Shown: positions 1 to 9,480 of the stretch, one piece after another
Numbering within the stretch: the stretch's first letter is position 1
Layout of the letters: each line of letters begins with the position of its first letter
DNA from: Lederbergia galactosidilytica
Lineage (GTDB): Bacteria > Bacillota > Bacilli > Bacillales > Bacillaceae_C
Direction of reading: 5' to 3'
Assembly: GCF_017873565.1 (NCBI RefSeq)
Contig: NZ_JAGGKH010000006.1
Coordinates: 186,001 to 250,000 of the forward strand
Length of the DNA: 64,000 bases
The notes under the pieces: generated by a model
What the model saw: only the letters and a program-made list of their open reading frames with translations
Database searches by the model: none
What the model was told of the DNA's origin: nothing
Position numbers and translations under genes: made by a program

Positions 1-1473
1 CAAGTCAATTCCAGTCATTGTACCCAATCCAAATTGACTAAAGTAATAACGCATTTTTTCAAACGCCTTTACTTTGTCAATTCCTAAGTAATCACCACGT
101 TGATATTGATATCCCCCAATAAGCATTGCCGTTTTAAACATATAAACGTTTGAAGATTTCATTAAGGCTGTTTTCTCATCCATGGATTGATTACAGCAAC
201 CACCATTGAACCAAGAACTTTTTTTTGTACCATCTTTAAAAATCAACGGTTCATCCAATATCCATTTACCCGGATGATTCACCCCGGTCATAAATCCGGT
301 TAATACTGTAGCACCTTTCACCGCAGATCCCGGAACATAAGCAGTAGTGAAGTTACCAGATGCAAAATCCCGGAGCACATATTTTTTTTCATCTTCATCA
401 TACGTATATTGTTTCCCAGATAAGGCGAGTATCTCCCCTGTATTAGGATCCATTAAGGTGACAAAAGCTCGATCTAATAATTGAGTACCATATTTCGCTT
501 TTGTTTTGCGTAATTCTTCTTCAATAATTTGATCGACCTTTTGTTGTAATTCCATATCTATTGTAAGTACAAGATCTTTGCCCCGTGCTCCTTCTGAAAC
601 CAATTCTGTTTCCAGAATTTGTCCCGATTTGGTTACATTTTTCACTTTTTCTTTTTGGCCTTGTAAAACATCCTCATACTGTAACTCCAGATAACTTTTC
701 CCTACCCGATCACTACGGCTATAGCCATGAGCTTCATAATAGTCTAATTTTTCCGCTGGGAGGCCGGAATTCACATTTCCTAAAATAGTCCGTAATGTAT
801 CCTCAAATGGATAGATTCTTTCCCAATCCATTGTCGTGTCTACGCCAGGAAGAGAGTTTAAGTTTTCACTTACTCGAGCAAATTCTTCGAGTGAGACATC
901 CTCATTTTTGACAATTTGCGGATCAAGTGCATAGCCCTTCGTAAACTCTCGGTAAATGGCCAATACTTCTAAATCATCCTTCGAAAGCATCTTCAAATCC
1001 GCTTCTGTCACTCGCTCCCGTTGCAATTTGGCTGCTTCCTCATTCTTTAAATCTGCCCATTCTTTATCCGACAACTTTGCCTTTGCCTCATCAGGATGAA
1101 GGAGGATCCAAAAATCAATCTTATCTCTATCGGTAATTTTATCTGTTTCTTTCTCAATTAATTTAGCTAGTTTCTTTGCCGTTTCCAGTGTTTCTTCTTG
1201 ATTAAACTTTTTAGGAGCGGTATATGTAATCGCTCTTTCTGCTTGATTCTCTACCACTGGTCGGTGATCTCTATCATAGATCAAGCCCCTTGGTACACTT
1301 GTTTTAACCGTCACATCTTCTGTTCGATCCAGCTCTCGTTTCGCATCTTCCCCATGAACAATTTGCACATACCCTAGACGAAAAATTAAAACCGCAAAAA
1401 GAATAAAGACGGCAAAGAACAATAGATTAATCCGAAGTGGAATATGCGTCTTTTTTTTCTTATTCTTTCTCAA
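1..1473 (-). CDS. pbpA: Class B penicillin-binding protein (PBP2A type), 3' end cut off by the window
   Basis: A transpeptidase that cross-links peptidoglycan outside the membrane. The first 491 codons are present; the family is about 710 residues, so roughly the last third is missing. A basic N-terminus (residues 2-12) precedes one membrane anchor (about 15-35), then a dimerisation domain and the start of the transpeptidase domain. The active-site SxxK motif is SAVK with serine at about residue 383, and the SxN motif is SSN at about 440-442. The KTG motif would lie outside the window. The start is a TTG at 1471-1473 behind a GGGGAAGGG-like ribosome binding site. The symbol rests on similarity and on the sodA-MFS-pbpA order known from B. 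subtilis. Confidence 0.9.
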   Translation of the reverse strand, partial: MRKNKKKKTHIPLRINLLFFAVFILFAVLIFRLGYVQIVHGEDAKRELDRTEDVTVKTSVPRGLIYDRDHRPVVENQAERAITYTAPKKFNQEETLETAKKLAKLIEKETDKITDRDKIDFWILLHPDEAKAKLSDKEWADLKNEEAAKLQRERVTEADLKMLSKDDLEVLAIYREFTKGYALDPQIVKNEDVSLEEFARVSENLNSLPGVDTTMDWERIYPFEDTLRTILGNVNSGLPAEKLDYYEAHGYSRSDRVGKSYLELQYEDVLQGQKEKVKNVTKSGQILETELVSEGARGKDLVLTIDMELQQKVDQIIEEELRKTKAKYGTQLLDRAFVTLMDPNTGEILALSGKQYTYDEDEKKYVLRDFASGNFTTAYVPGSAVKGATVLTGFMTGVNHPGKWILDEPLIFKDGTKKSSWFNGGCCNQSMDEKTALMKSSNVYMFKTAMLIGGYQYQRGDYLGIDKVKAFEKMRYYFSQFGLGTMTGIDL

Positions 1474-1559
1474 CTGATCCAGCCCTTCCCCTTGTATTTT
1501 CTCTCTTTATTGTAAAAGAAAAACGGGTGAGAAGCCAGCGTTAATTAATACAAACACAA

Positions 1560-2771
1560 TTAAGCAAATTTCAGTTTTTGTAAAAGTAATGCCGCTAAAG
1601 TATGACCAATTCCAAATATTAACAGCATGGCCGGAATGGCTGTTGCTGGATTGATCAACTTTATCGCAATAATAAAAAGTAAAATCGATATTACTCTTCC
1701 TGAATTTAAAAATAACTCTTTTACAACTACATATTCAATCCGCAGTTCTGCAGCATTTCGACTTTTTCCAATCACATCATAGGTAATCGAAGAATAAGGA
1801 ACAAGCATTAATGGGTAGGCAATTCCAATGATAACTCCATAGATGAGCAACCTGATATAGGTGGGATCTATAAAGATTAAAAAGATCGCCACATACAAAA
1901 TCACACCACCAAGGATCATCACTTTCTTTCTCTTGTCCTTTTTTATTAACTTTGTCGCCACTGAATACATAATAAAAGCAGTCCCTGCATGAATCATACC
2001 ATAGGTTCCTAATGCCAATTCATTATTCGTTGCGACAAAGAGGTAGACCGAGATAATAAATACAAAAGTCCCTTCTCGAATACCTTGTAATAAATGAGCA
2101 TTTGTTACAAGCTTCCAGTTGTGATTGACCTTTCTTTCTTGAAACACTTTTACAAATAAATACCGACCAGAAGAAGGACGGCGTTTCAGAAAAAAACTTG
2201 TGACAACCGCTGCAGAAAATAAAGCAAGAGAGATGGCAAATATAATGGTGTAACCAATATTTGATGTAAAGCGAGTAATAATAAAACCAGCGGTAATGGG
2301 GCCGATAATACCTCCCGAAGAAGATAAAGCTCCCATAAAGCCATTAAAGAAATCTCTTGTTTCTGGTTCCGTAATTTCAAATGTTAATACATTAAATGCT
2401 AACCAGTAAAAGCCATAACCAATTCCCAGTAAACCGCCCAACACAACTAGATAGTCATCCGATTTTTCACCAAACAGTAAAACGGCGATAAAAAATAACG
2501 CTAAAAAAATGACCCCAATCCGTAAGACAATCACTCGATCGATTTTCTTTGCTAATCTTCCAGCTAATATAAATGTGATTGGTTGCATAACTACGACTGA
2601 AAGATTATATATCGCTAAGTCCATATAGCTTCCTGATTGCTTCCACAAATAAACATTCACAAAAGTATTGGACAGAGCGATACTCAGTGAATATAAGCCA
2701 CCTACAACTAATAACAAAACTAAATCTTTTGTTATATCCATTCCGCTATAAAGGTTTTTGAGTTTCAACAT
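1560..2771 (-). CDS. yqgE: MFS transporter (YqgE family)
   Basis: A 403-residue integral membrane protein with about 12 hydrophobic segments and the major facilitator pattern, including a short basic loop after the second helix (GRLAKKIDR, about residues 71-79). The substrate is unknown; such carriers usually export or import small solutes using ion gradients. It lies between sodA and pbpA on the same strand, as YqgE does in B. subtilis. The ATG has a GGGGAG ribosome binding site 7-8 bases upstream. The family assignment is secure; the physiological role cannot be read from the sequence. Confidence 0.85.
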   Translation of the reverse strand: MLKLKNLYSGMDITKDLVLLLVVGGLYSLSIALSNTFVNVYLWKQSGSYMDLAIYNLSVVVMQPITFILAGRLAKKIDRVIVLRIGVIFLALFFIAVLLFGEKSDDYLVVLGGLLGIGYGFYWLAFNVLTFEITEPETRDFFNGFMGALSSSGGIIGPITAGFIITRFTSNIGYTIIFAISLALFSAAVVTSFFLKRRPSSGRYLFVKVFQERKVNHNWKLVTNAHLLQGIREGTFVFIISVYLFVATNNELALGTYGMIHAGTAFIMYSVATKLIKKDKRKKVMILGGVILYVAIFLIFIDPTYIRLLIYGVIIGIAYPLMLVPYSSITYDVIGKSRNAAELRIEYVVVKELFLNSGRVISILLFIIAIKLINPATAIPAMLLIFGIGHTLAALLLQKLKFA

Positions 2772-2882
2772 AGAAGAACTCCCCTTTTCTTCTCCTTAGC
2801 TTTGGTGAAGAAAAGAGAATTATACTTCAAAAATCAGAGAACTTTTCCTTCTTCCTATATAAAACTGAAATAACACAATAAA

Positions 2883-2914
2883 AAAGCCGCCGAGATTAAC
2901 TCGACAGCTTTTTT
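2883..2914 (-). terminator. Rho-independent terminator of sodA
   Basis: Just after the sodA stop, the minus-strand transcript can form a 10-bp stem (AGCUGUCGAG with CUCGGCGGCU, two G-U wobbles) followed by six U. The wobbles only pair in the minus-strand RNA, which fixes the orientation. Confidence 0.75.
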
Positions 2915-2927
2915 AAAAAGAAATTAT

Positions 2928-3536
2928 TTATTTTGCCGCATCGTATTGTTTTTGAACAGCATCCCAATTGACAACATTCCAGAATGCGCTCATATACTCA
3001 GGACGGCGATTTTGATATTTTAGATAATAAGCATGCTCCCATACATCAAGACCTAATAGAGGTTTTTTCCCTTCCATTAATGGACTATCTTGATTAGCTG
3101 TGCTTGTAATTTCAAGTTCACCATTATTTACTACAAGCCAAGCCCAACCAGAACCAAAACGGCCAGCACCTGCAGCTTGGAAGTCTTCTTTAAATTTATC
3201 GAAGCTACCAAATTTACTATTAATGGCTTCAGCTAAAGAACCTGTTGGTTCTCCACCGCCATCAGGGGACAAGAGCGTCCAGAACAATGAATGGTTTGCA
3301 TGACCACCACCATTATTTCTTACAGCGGTACGAATAGATTCAGGAACAGAATCTAGATCAGAAATTAAATCTTCAACAGATTTACTAGCTAACTCCTCAT
3401 GTCCTTCTAGAGCTTTATTCAAATTCGTAACATATGTGTTATGGTGCTTCGTATGGTGAATGTTCATTGTTTCCTTATCAATATGTGGCTCCAATGCATC
3501 ATATCCATAAGGTAATTGCGGTAATTCGTATGCCAT
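2928..3536 (-). CDS. sodA: Superoxide dismutase, Mn-dependent
   Basis: Cytoplasmic enzyme that dismutates superoxide to hydrogen peroxide and oxygen. The 202-residue length is typical. The four metal ligands are all present: His27, His82, Asp164 and His168, the last two inside the DVWEHAYY signature. The GGGHANH block (about 76-82) and overall sequence favour manganese over iron, as in other Bacillaceae. It is a single-gene unit with its own terminator and a GGAGGAATT-type ribosome binding site before the ATG. Confidence 0.97.
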   Translation of the reverse strand: MAYELPQLPYGYDALEPHIDKETMNIHHTKHHNTYVTNLNKALEGHEELASKSVEDLISDLDSVPESIRTAVRNNGGGHANHSLFWTLLSPDGGGEPTGSLAEAINSKFGSFDKFKEDFQAAGAGRFGSGWAWLVVNNGELEITSTANQDSPLMEGKKPLLGLDVWEHAYYLKYQNRRPEYMSAFWNVVNWDAVQKQYDAAK

Positions 3537-3873
3537 TCATAATTCCTCCCTATGTAATATTTTGAATCAAATAGCGATTCAAGCTTTCCATTTAAGATTA
3601 TCAAAACCCGAAACCGGATTCAATTAATTTGCTCATAATTTTCCTCTTTCTTCCTCTCCATCCCTTTCTTTTATGTTTTCAATACAAAAGTCTAATAGTT
3701 AGTTAAATTTCATTTATAATTAACTTGAATGTTCAACGGTTCACCGGGATTTAAACTCCCTTTTAAATGAATTTTCATTTTTACCAATCCTTTTTCTTGA
3801 ATACTGCATCAATCCCGATGATAATATCTTTAGTTATCTATAGCTGAAAGAAATAGAAATGGGCGTGAACTAA
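3537..3873. other. Divergent intergenic region between sodA and the DUF1189 gene
   Basis: 337 bases, AT-rich. It must hold the sodA promoter and that of the plus-strand gene at 3874, but I could not place a convincing -35/-10 pair for either. No open frame and no strong hairpin is visible. Confidence 0.5.
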
Positions 3874-4377
3874 ATGAGAAAGATATCTATCTATACCTTA
3901 TTTTATAAGTCAATTTATTCCTTCAAGGACCTAGCAAAATTTCGTTTCCTTGATATCGGAAAAACAATAAAATATGTTTTTATACTAGCAACCATCTATT
4001 TTGCTCCGGCAATTATTAAACTTTTACTAATTGATCGCGACTTCTCCCAGCTGTCAACTAATTTTGACAAAGGGAGTCTAGCTATAATTGTACCTATTTA
4101 CCTTATTTTCACCTATGTTCTATACTCCGGGCTACTCTTTATAAAAATATCGTTTATCGCTTTGATTGCTTTGCTTTTTGCAAAAGGCTTAAAACGAGCA
4201 TTACCTTATCGTAACGCTTGGCGATTGACTGCTTTTAGCATTACCTTACCCACAATTTTATTTGGCTTCTTCCCGTTATTTAATATCGAAATTCCGTATG
4301 GGATTTTATACGATTTTGCAATCTCAATCATTTATATCGTGTTAGCAATCAGTAAAATGCCACGTGTAAAAAAATAA
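3874..4377 (+). CDS. yqgB: DUF1189-type membrane protein (YqgB-like)
   Basis: A 167-residue protein with a cationic N-terminus and about four hydrophobic stretches (roughly residues 35-50, 70-90, 93-110 and 125-160). The pattern FYKSIYSFKDLAKFRF near the start followed by four membrane helices matches DUF1189 proteins, whose function is unknown. Position next to sodA supports equivalence to B. subtilis YqgB. The ribosome binding site is weak (GGGCGTG about 8 bases before the ATG). No partner or substrate can be inferred. Confidence 0.7.
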   Translation: MRKISIYTLFYKSIYSFKDLAKFRFLDIGKTIKYVFILATIYFAPAIIKLLLIDRDFSQLSTNFDKGSLAIIVPIYLIFTYVLYSGLLFIKISFIALIALLFAKGLKRALPYRNAWRLTAFSITLPTILFGFFPLFNIEIPYGILYDFAISIIYIVLAISKMPRVKK

Positions 4378-4436
4378 TCATAACTTCAACCTTTCTATCA
4401 TAAAGTGAATTAAGATGATAGAAAGGGTTATGCTCA

Positions 4437-4772
4437 ATGAAAAAAATAATAGTTTTAATTGCTAGTCTTGTTGTTTTATATAGTGTTTATCATGACTTAA
4501 CAGTCGGGGTACTCCCTGCTATATCAGCGAACTCAACAGTACAACAAAGTTCGTCTCTCCCTGTCACAGAAAAGAACAATCTGTTTACAGAAAAAATAAA
4601 ACCTGGTGATACAGTGCTTTCAATATTAGAGGCACGCCAACAGGGAGCGCTACCTGTAGCCATCGAGCAAGTTGTGAAAGATTTCGAACGATTGAATAAT
4701 GGTGTAAAACCTGAACAAATCCAAATTGGAGAATCTTATAATTTTCCAATCTATCTAGCGGAAACAGATTAA
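4437..4772 (+). CDS. yqfZ: Small LysM-like secreted or membrane-anchored protein (YqfZ-like)
   Basis: A 111-residue protein beginning with a signal-anchor-like segment (about residues 2-30), a serine- and threonine-rich linker, then a LysM-like half with a KPGDTVLSI turn (about 56-64) and an IQIGESYNFPIY end, which resembles the start and end of a LysM fold. LysM domains usually bind N-acetylglucosamine polymers, so a cell-surface role is likely. It lies just before ispG, where B. subtilis has yqfZ. The AGAAAGGG ribosome binding site precedes the ATG. Confidence 0.72.
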   Translation: MKKIIVLIASLVVLYSVYHDLTVGVLPAISANSTVQQSSSLPVTEKNNLFTEKIKPGDTVLSILEARQQGALPVAIEQVVKDFERLNNGVKPEQIQIGESYNFPIYLAETD

Positions 4773-4896
4773 ATCAGGGAAGTATATTGTCAAATAGACT
4801 AAAAGATTGCTACAATAGAATGGCAAGAGCTAAAAAAGATGTCCAAATAAGCTTAGCTTATTTCATTTTTCTTATGAAAAAAGGAGAGAAGAACCC

Positions 4897-6033
4897 TTGG
4901 GTGAAATCATACATCGTACGAAAACACGCCCCGTAAAAGTAGGAAATTTAACGATCGGTGGCGCTGACCAAGTTATTATCCAAAGTATGACAACAACAAA
5001 AACACATGATGTCGAAGCAACAGTAAATGAAATTAATCGTTTAGAAGAAGCGGGCTGCCAAATTGTGCGTGTCGCCTGTCCGGATGAAAGAGCGGCAAAC
5101 GCCATATCTGAAATCAAAAAAAGAATTAATATTCCTCTTGTCGTGGATATCCACTTTGATTATCGTCTTGCCCTGATTGCAATTGAAGGTGGGGCTGATA
5201 AGATTCGAATCAATCCTGGGAATATCGGGAAGCGTGAAAGAGTTGAAGCAGTTGTAAAAGCTGCTAAAGCAAAAGGAATTCCGATGCGTATTGGCGTAAA
5301 TGCTGGAAGTCTTGAAAGAAATATCTTGAAGAAATATGGATATCCCACTGCCGATGGAATGGTGGAAAGTGCACTTCATCACATAAAGATTCTCGAAGAA
5401 CTAGATTTTCATGATATTATCGTTTCTATGAAAGCTTCTGATGTCAATTTAGCCATTGAAGCATATGAAAAAGCAGCAAGAGCGTTTGATTATCCTTTAC
5501 ATCTTGGTATCACTGAAAGTGGAACTTTATTTGCGGGAACAGTCAAAAGCGCAGCTGGTCTTGGAGCGATTTTAAGCAAAGGAATTGGAAACACATTAAG
5601 AGTCTCCCTAAGTGCTGATCCTGTTGAAGAAGTAAAGGTAGCACGAGAATTGTTAAAATCTTTCGGGCTTATAGCTAATGCAGCCACATTAGTTTCTTGT
5701 CCTACTTGTGGAAGAATTGAAATTGACCTTATTAAAATCGCCAATGAAGTGGAAGAGTATTTACAAACGATCAAGGCCCCGATTAAGGTCTCTGTTCTCG
5801 GTTGTGCTGTAAATGGCCCTGGTGAAGCAAAAGAAGCTGATATCGGTATTGCAGGAGCACGTGGGGAAGGATTACTCTTCAAAAAAGGAAAAACCGTTAG
5901 AAAAGTGCCTGAAGCGACAATGGTTGATGAACTGAAAAAAGAAATTGATAAAATGGCTGAAGAATACTACAAAAAACAAGCAGAAGAGAATCAAACAAAC
6001 ACAGCTGATCTTGAGGTGAAAGAGGGTGTCTAA
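4897..6033 (+). CDS. ispG: 4-hydroxy-3-methylbut-2-enyl-diphosphate synthase
   Basis: Penultimate enzyme of the MEP isoprenoid pathway; it reductively opens the cyclic MEcPP to HMBPP using a 4Fe-4S cluster. The 378-residue protein has an N-terminal TIM barrel and a C-terminal cluster domain with cysteines 268 and 271 (SCPTCGR) and 303 ([10 protein letters not shown]). The start is a TTG at 4897 placed 8 bases after AAGGAGAG. The C-terminus carries a short lysine- and glutamate-rich tail. The next pathway enzyme, IspH, is encoded in the same window at 12780, so both iron-sulphur steps are close but not in one operon. Confidence 0.97.
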   Translation: MGEIIHRTKTRPVKVGNLTIGGADQVIIQSMTTTKTHDVEATVNEINRLEEAGCQIVRVACPDERAANAISEIKKRINIPLVVDIHFDYRLALIAIEGGADKIRINPGNIGKRERVEAVVKAAKAKGIPMRIGVNAGSLERNILKKYGYPTADGMVESALHHIKILEELDFHDIIVSMKASDVNLAIEAYEKAARAFDYPLHLGITESGTLFAGTVKSAAGLGAILSKGIGNTLRVSLSADPVEEVKVARELLKSFGLIANAATLVSCPTCGRIEIDLIKIANEVEEYLQTIKAPIKVSVLGCAVNGPGEAKEADIGIAGARGEGLLFKKGKTVRKVPEATMVDELKKEIDKMAEEYYKKQAEENQTNTADLEVKEGV

Positions 6034-6046
6034 AGACAGCCTCTTT
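6019..6046 (+). terminator. Stem-loop overlapping the ispG stop codon
   Basis: AAAGAGGGTGTCT and AGACAGCCTCTTT can pair across the ispG stop codon, but only a short CTT tail follows. It may be a weak terminator or an mRNA 3' stabiliser before the next gene at 6090. Confidence 0.4.
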
Positions 6047-6089
6047 CTTAACGAGTAGTGTAAATATATCCTCAAAGGAAGGAGATTTT

Positions 6090-6686
6090 ATGAAGAAAAG
6101 ATTTGGTATTGATATCGATGGGACGGTCACTTGTCCAACATCCTTTATTCCCCATATTAATAAAAAATTTCAATTAAATATAACTTTGGATGATTTAACA
6201 GAATATGAAATCACAGACTGCTTAGACTTACCTGAGAAGGATGTGTATGAGTGGTTTATGCAAAGTGAGGCAAAATTATATAAAGAAGCTCCACTTGCTA
6301 CTGGTGCTAAAACAATACTAAACACATGGTTCCATGACCACGAATTATATTTTATTAGTGCCCGTCACCATAGAGCAATGGAAATAACAGAATCCTACTT
6401 TCTTAATCATGCCATCGATTTTCACCATATTGAATTAATCGGCTCCCATGATAAAGTTGGAACAGCAAAGAAATATAGTGTTGATCTATTTTTCGAGGAT
6501 AAACATGATAATGCCGTAGCGATTTCGGAAGAACTAAATATTCCAGTCATCTTATTTGATACACCATATAATCGCAAAGCTATACCCGACAAAGTGATCC
6601 GTGTACAGAATTGGCAAGAAGCAAAAAACTGGGTAGATCAATGGCTTGCCTTAGATAAAGAGTCAAAATATCAGTCTTCCTTTTAA
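6090..6686 (+). CDS. yqfW: Putative HAD-family nucleotidase (YqfW-like)
   Basis: A 198-residue protein of the HAD superfamily, 5'-nucleotidase (NT5C-like) branch. The catalytic motif DIDGT (about residues 8-12) supplies the nucleophile and acid aspartates; ISARHH (about 88-93) is in the place of motif II, and FFEDKHDNA (about 133-141) looks like the acidic motif. It probably removes phosphate from nucleotides or a related small molecule; the substrate is unknown. It follows ispG by 56 bases with a strong AAGGAAGGAG site and ends at a bidirectional terminator. Confidence 0.8.
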   Translation: MKKRFGIDIDGTVTCPTSFIPHINKKFQLNITLDDLTEYEITDCLDLPEKDVYEWFMQSEAKLYKEAPLATGAKTILNTWFHDHELYFISARHHRAMEITESYFLNHAIDFHHIELIGSHDKVGTAKKYSVDLFFEDKHDNAVAISEELNIPVILFDTPYNRKAIPDKVIRVQNWQEAKNWVDQWLALDKESKYQSSF

Positions 6687-6690
6687 TGAG

Positions 6691-6729
6691 AAAAATGCCA
6701 AGCACTGACTAAAGTGCTTGGCATTTTTT
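6691..6729. terminator. Bidirectional terminator between yqfW and zur
   Basis: A near-perfect stem of AAAAATGCCAAGCACT with AGTGCTTGGCATTTTT and a short loop. U-runs form on both strands, which suits the two convergent genes. Confidence 0.85.
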
Positions 6730-7138
6730 ATACACAATTAGGACATTTCCCATAGATTTCAAATTTATGATCTGCCACTTCAAATCCATTCAGATCTTCT
6801 GTTACAAAATCCATTGGACAGGCTTCAATAGCTTTTGTTCTCCCACATTTCATACATATAAAATGATGATGGTGATCATGCGTAGAACAAGTATAACGAA
6901 AATGCTTTTCACTGCTTAATTCTGTTGCTTCAAGAATTCCAAGCTCATGGAACAAAGAAAGATTTCGATAGATCGTATCAAAGCTAAGCTGTGGAAAGTC
7001 CCCTTGCATTTCAGATAACACTTCTCTTGCTGTTAAATATTTATTATGATCAGCAAAAATGTTAAGCATTTGTTCCCGTTTATCTGTTATTTTATATCCC
7101 TTATTTTTCAACATTTCAATGGCTTCCGTCACATTCAT
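6728..7138 (-). CDS. zur: Zinc uptake regulator, Fur family
   Basis: A 136-residue Fur-family repressor. The N-terminal winged helix (about 1-80) includes the DNA-recognition segment [11 protein letters not shown]; the C-terminal dimer domain has the histidine run HDHHHHF and the structural zinc cysteines 95, 98, 132 and 135. I call it Zur rather than Fur or PerR because it is translationally coupled to a zinc-type ABC transporter: its ATG overlaps the znuB stop by 4 bases. With zinc bound it should repress this operon through the operator at 8797-8817, an autoregulatory loop. Confidence 0.88.
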   Translation of the reverse strand: MNVTEAIEMLKNKGYKITDKREQMLNIFADHNKYLTAREVLSEMQGDFPQLSFDTIYRNLSLFHELGILEATELSSEKHFRYTCSTHDHHHHFICMKCGRTKAIEACPMDFVTEDLNGFEVADHKFEIYGKCPNCV

Positions 7139-8001
7139 GCTTTTTCACCTCTTGAATTCCATAATACACCTTTTATACGCAGACGTTTCAATAGAATAAC
7201 GATAAGTAAAATAAAAATAGATAAAACAACAATCGTTCCACCGGGTGCTAGATCTAAATAATAGGCACTTGTTAAACCGCCAATAACAGAGATTTCTCCA
7301 AATAAAATAGATAGCCAAATCGTTTGTTTGAACCCTCTTGCAATCCGCATACTTGCCGCAACCGGAAGAGTCATCAAGGCTGAAACAAGCAAAATTCCAA
7401 CGATCCGCATCGAAGCTGCAATTACAAGAGCTGTCATCAACATAAAGAGAAAATGCAGAAATTTCGCGGGTATACCCGCGACCTTCGCATGCTCTTCATC
7501 AAAAGATAATAAAAACCATTCTTTGTATAACAAAATAATAACCAATCCTACAAAAAAAGCAATTCCTAAAATAAGGTATAAATCTATCCTTGAAACAGCA
7601 CTAACACTTCCAAATAAATAACTAAATAAATCAGTGTTAAATCCGTCTGCTAATGAAATGAAAATCACACTAACTCCAATCCCACCTGACATAATAATGG
7701 GAATTGCTAGCTCCTGATAATGTTTATAAACTATTCGCAATCGCTCAATTAAGAGAGAACCTGCGACAGAAAAACCAATCCCAAAATAAAGAGGATTCAT
7801 TCCCGCGAAAAGCGTAAATGTCTTACTGAAAAATAAACTTGTTGCAATTCCGGCTAATGTCACATGGCTCAATGCATCTGCGATCAATGATAATCTTCTA
7901 ACTACTATAAATGTGCCTAAGAGCGGCGCAACAAAACCAATTAACAAGCCAGTTATAAACGTATTACGTAAAAACTCATATTGAAAAATTGCTTCAATCA
8001 C
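7135..8001 (-). CDS. znuB: Zinc (metal) ABC transporter permease
   Basis: A 288-residue membrane permease of the ZnuB/TroC/AdcB family with about eight to nine membrane helices. It carries the family pattern [15 protein letters not shown] near the N-terminus and [12 protein letters not shown] around residues 37-48. It pairs with the ATPase encoded upstream to import a divalent metal, here probably zinc, given the zur gene behind it. The start is a GTG with AAGGTG upstream, overlapping the end of znuC by 8 bases. No substrate-binding lipoprotein gene is in the operon; it must be encoded elsewhere. Confidence 0.9.
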   Translation of the reverse strand: MIEAIFQYEFLRNTFITGLLIGFVAPLLGTFIVVRRLSLIADALSHVTLAGIATSLFFSKTFTLFAGMNPLYFGIGFSVAGSLLIERLRIVYKHYQELAIPIIMSGGIGVSVIFISLADGFNTDLFSYLFGSVSAVSRIDLYLILGIAFFVGLVIILLYKEWFLLSFDEEHAKVAGIPAKFLHFLFMLMTALVIAASMRIVGILLVSALMTLPVAASMRIARGFKQTIWLSILFGEISVIGGLTSAYYLDLAPGGTIVVLSIFILLIVILLKRLRIKGVLWNSRGEKA

Positions 8002-8779
8002 GTGCTACACCTTCTTGTTCATTAGAATGATCATGGAATAATAGGTGCACATCATGGTTATAAATAGCTGACAAATCATCTGAATTAAACTTTTCAAAAT
8101 CCCCTACATCTCCATGAAAATGCAATGTTTTGTTTAAGCAAGCAACGTGAGTTACCTTATCTGTCATGGTCCCAATATCATGTGTGACTAAAATCAAAGT
8201 GATTCCTTGTTCTTGATTCAATTTGACTAACATATCATAGAAGGAACGGACATTTCTCTCATCAACACCTACTGTTGGTTCGTCCAATATAAGAATATCC
8301 GGTTTTGAAACTAAGGCTCTCGCAATAAAAACTCGTTGCTGCTGTCCTCCAGATAACTCGCCGATATTCCGTTGCATAAATTTTTCCATACCGACGGCCT
8401 CGATCGTCTCCGTAATCAGCTTTTTATGTTGGTTCTTTAAAACACGAAATAAACCTAGTTTTCCAGTTAATCCACTTGCAACAACTTCAAACACAGTTGC
8501 TGGAAAGCCACTATTAAAGGAATTCGCCTTTTGGGAAACAAACCCGATCCGATTCCAATCTTTAAATTTCGCTACAGACTCATGGAAAAGCGATATTTCT
8601 CCTTCTTGAGGCTTCATTAATCCAAGTATTAACTTTAATAAAGTTGATTTACCAGATCCATTTGGCCCAACCAATCCTAAAAAAGCACCCTTTTGAACAG
8701 ATAAATTAATTTGCTCTAATACCCATTCGCGTTCATAACGAAAGCTAACATTTTTTATATCAATCACTGACTCAGTCAT
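7994..8779 (-). CDS. znuC: Zinc (metal) ABC transporter ATP-binding protein
   Basis: A 261-residue ATPase. It shows Walker A GPNGSGKST (about 37-45), the ABC signature LSGGQQQR (about 141-148), Walker B ILILDEP and the switch histidine in VTHD. It powers metal import through the adjacent permease. I chose the second possible ATG (8777-8779): the AGAGG site lies 10 bases upstream of it but only 1 base from an earlier in-frame ATG at 8786-8788. It is the first gene of the znuC-znuB-zur operon. Confidence 0.9.
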   Translation of the reverse strand: MTESVIDIKNVSFRYEREWVLEQINLSVQKGAFLGLVGPNGSGKSTLLKLILGLMKPQEGEISLFHESVAKFKDWNRIGFVSQKANSFNSGFPATVFEVVASGLTGKLGLFRVLKNQHKKLITETIEAVGMEKFMQRNIGELSGGQQQRVFIARALVSKPDILILDEPTVGVDERNVRSFYDMLVKLNQEQGITLILVTHDIGTMTDKVTHVACLNKTLHFHGDVGDFEKFNSDDLSAIYNHDVHLLFHDHSNEQEGVARD

Positions 8780-8796
8780 TTTATTCATCCTCTTTT

Positions 8797-8817
8797 AATA
8801 AGAATCATTACGATTTG
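8797..8817 (-). promoter_or_regulatory. Zur-box-like operator before znuC
   Basis: Minus-strand AAATCGTAAT-G-ATTCTTATTA is a 21-base dyad. As I recall the B. subtilis Zur consensus, the left half-site (AAATCGTAAT) matches it fully and the right half differs at a few positions. It lies directly before the znuC ribosome binding site, a good place for repression of the operon. Confidence 0.75.
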
Positions 8818-9123
8818 ACATAGGCAAGTATACCATGACTTTAACCTACTTGTAAATGAAAGATACTTTTGAGCGTGACATCGGACAAAAGTCTAAACGC
8901 CTATTTAACTCATTCTGCTACAAACCTTTTGGCTCTGTTGTACAGAGAGATGTTCGACCTTGAAACATGATGATCCAGAAGGATAAATTGTTATGACTAG
9001 AGGGAAACATCAAACTCATTTAACTATTGGTACTGAACGACTTTAAGTTAGTTATTACCTATTTACTAACTTTTTGTTTAATTACTGAGACACATTTTTG
9101 TTTAGAGTGCATACATATTTTAT
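8818..9123. other. Intergenic region between znuC and yqfT
   Basis: About 300 bases between divergent genes. It should contain the promoter of znuC-znuB-zur and possibly one for yqfT. Apart from the operator to its left, I see no hairpin, repeat or convincing gene. Confidence 0.4.
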
Positions 9124-9137
9124 GGGGAGTGATGATC

Positions 9138-9392
9138 TTGAAAATGATTAAAAATATGGTGAATTTAAAGGTGAATATGATTACGAGTGAAGAATTATTA
9201 AAATACGCAAAACAATTCCATTTTGAAGTTTCAAGAGACGAGGCAGATAAAATTGCCGCTTATCTAAGAGGTAAAAATTTTGATATTTTCGATGATAGAA
9301 CTCGTTCACAAATCGTCCGAGAAGTAGCTAAGATTTCCGGACCGAAAACAGCTAAAGAATTAAATAAATTATTTATTCAATTTACAAGTTAA
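9138..9392 (+). CDS. yqfT: DUF2624 family protein (YqfT-like)
   Basis: A predicted 84-residue soluble, helical, basic protein. The pattern (an N-terminal KNMVN segment, ITSEELLKYAK, then AAYLRGKNFDIFDD and a KELNKLFIQF end) agrees with the DUF2624 family of Bacillaceae, whose function is unknown. The TTG at 9138 is favoured as start because GGGGAG lies 8 bases upstream, whereas the in-frame ATG at 9132 is too close and the open frame further upstream (from 9027) reads unlike a protein. It sits before nfo, as in B. subtilis. Confidence 0.75.
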   Translation: MKMIKNMVNLKVNMITSEELLKYAKQFHFEVSRDEADKIAAYLRGKNFDIFDDRTRSQIVREVAKISGPKTAKELNKLFIQFTS

Positions 9393-9403
9393 GAAAAAAA
9401 CGC

Positions 9404-9447
9404 AAAAAAACGAAGGGAGATTTATACATTTCTTCCTTCGTTTTTGT
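9404..9447. terminator. Bidirectional terminator between yqfT and nfo
   Basis: A stem of AAAAAACGAAGG with TCCTTCGTTTTT (plus GA/TC extension) around an AT-rich loop, with T-runs on both strands between two convergent genes. Confidence 0.75.
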
Positions 9448-9480
9448 AATTAAAGACTTATTGGAATGCCATTTCATCCT

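Noticed and set aside
9027-9137. Upstream extension of the yqfT frame by 37 codons
   Set aside because: The sequence is hydrophobic and cysteine-rich, unlike the family; the GGGGAG site at 9124-9129 serves a start at 9138.
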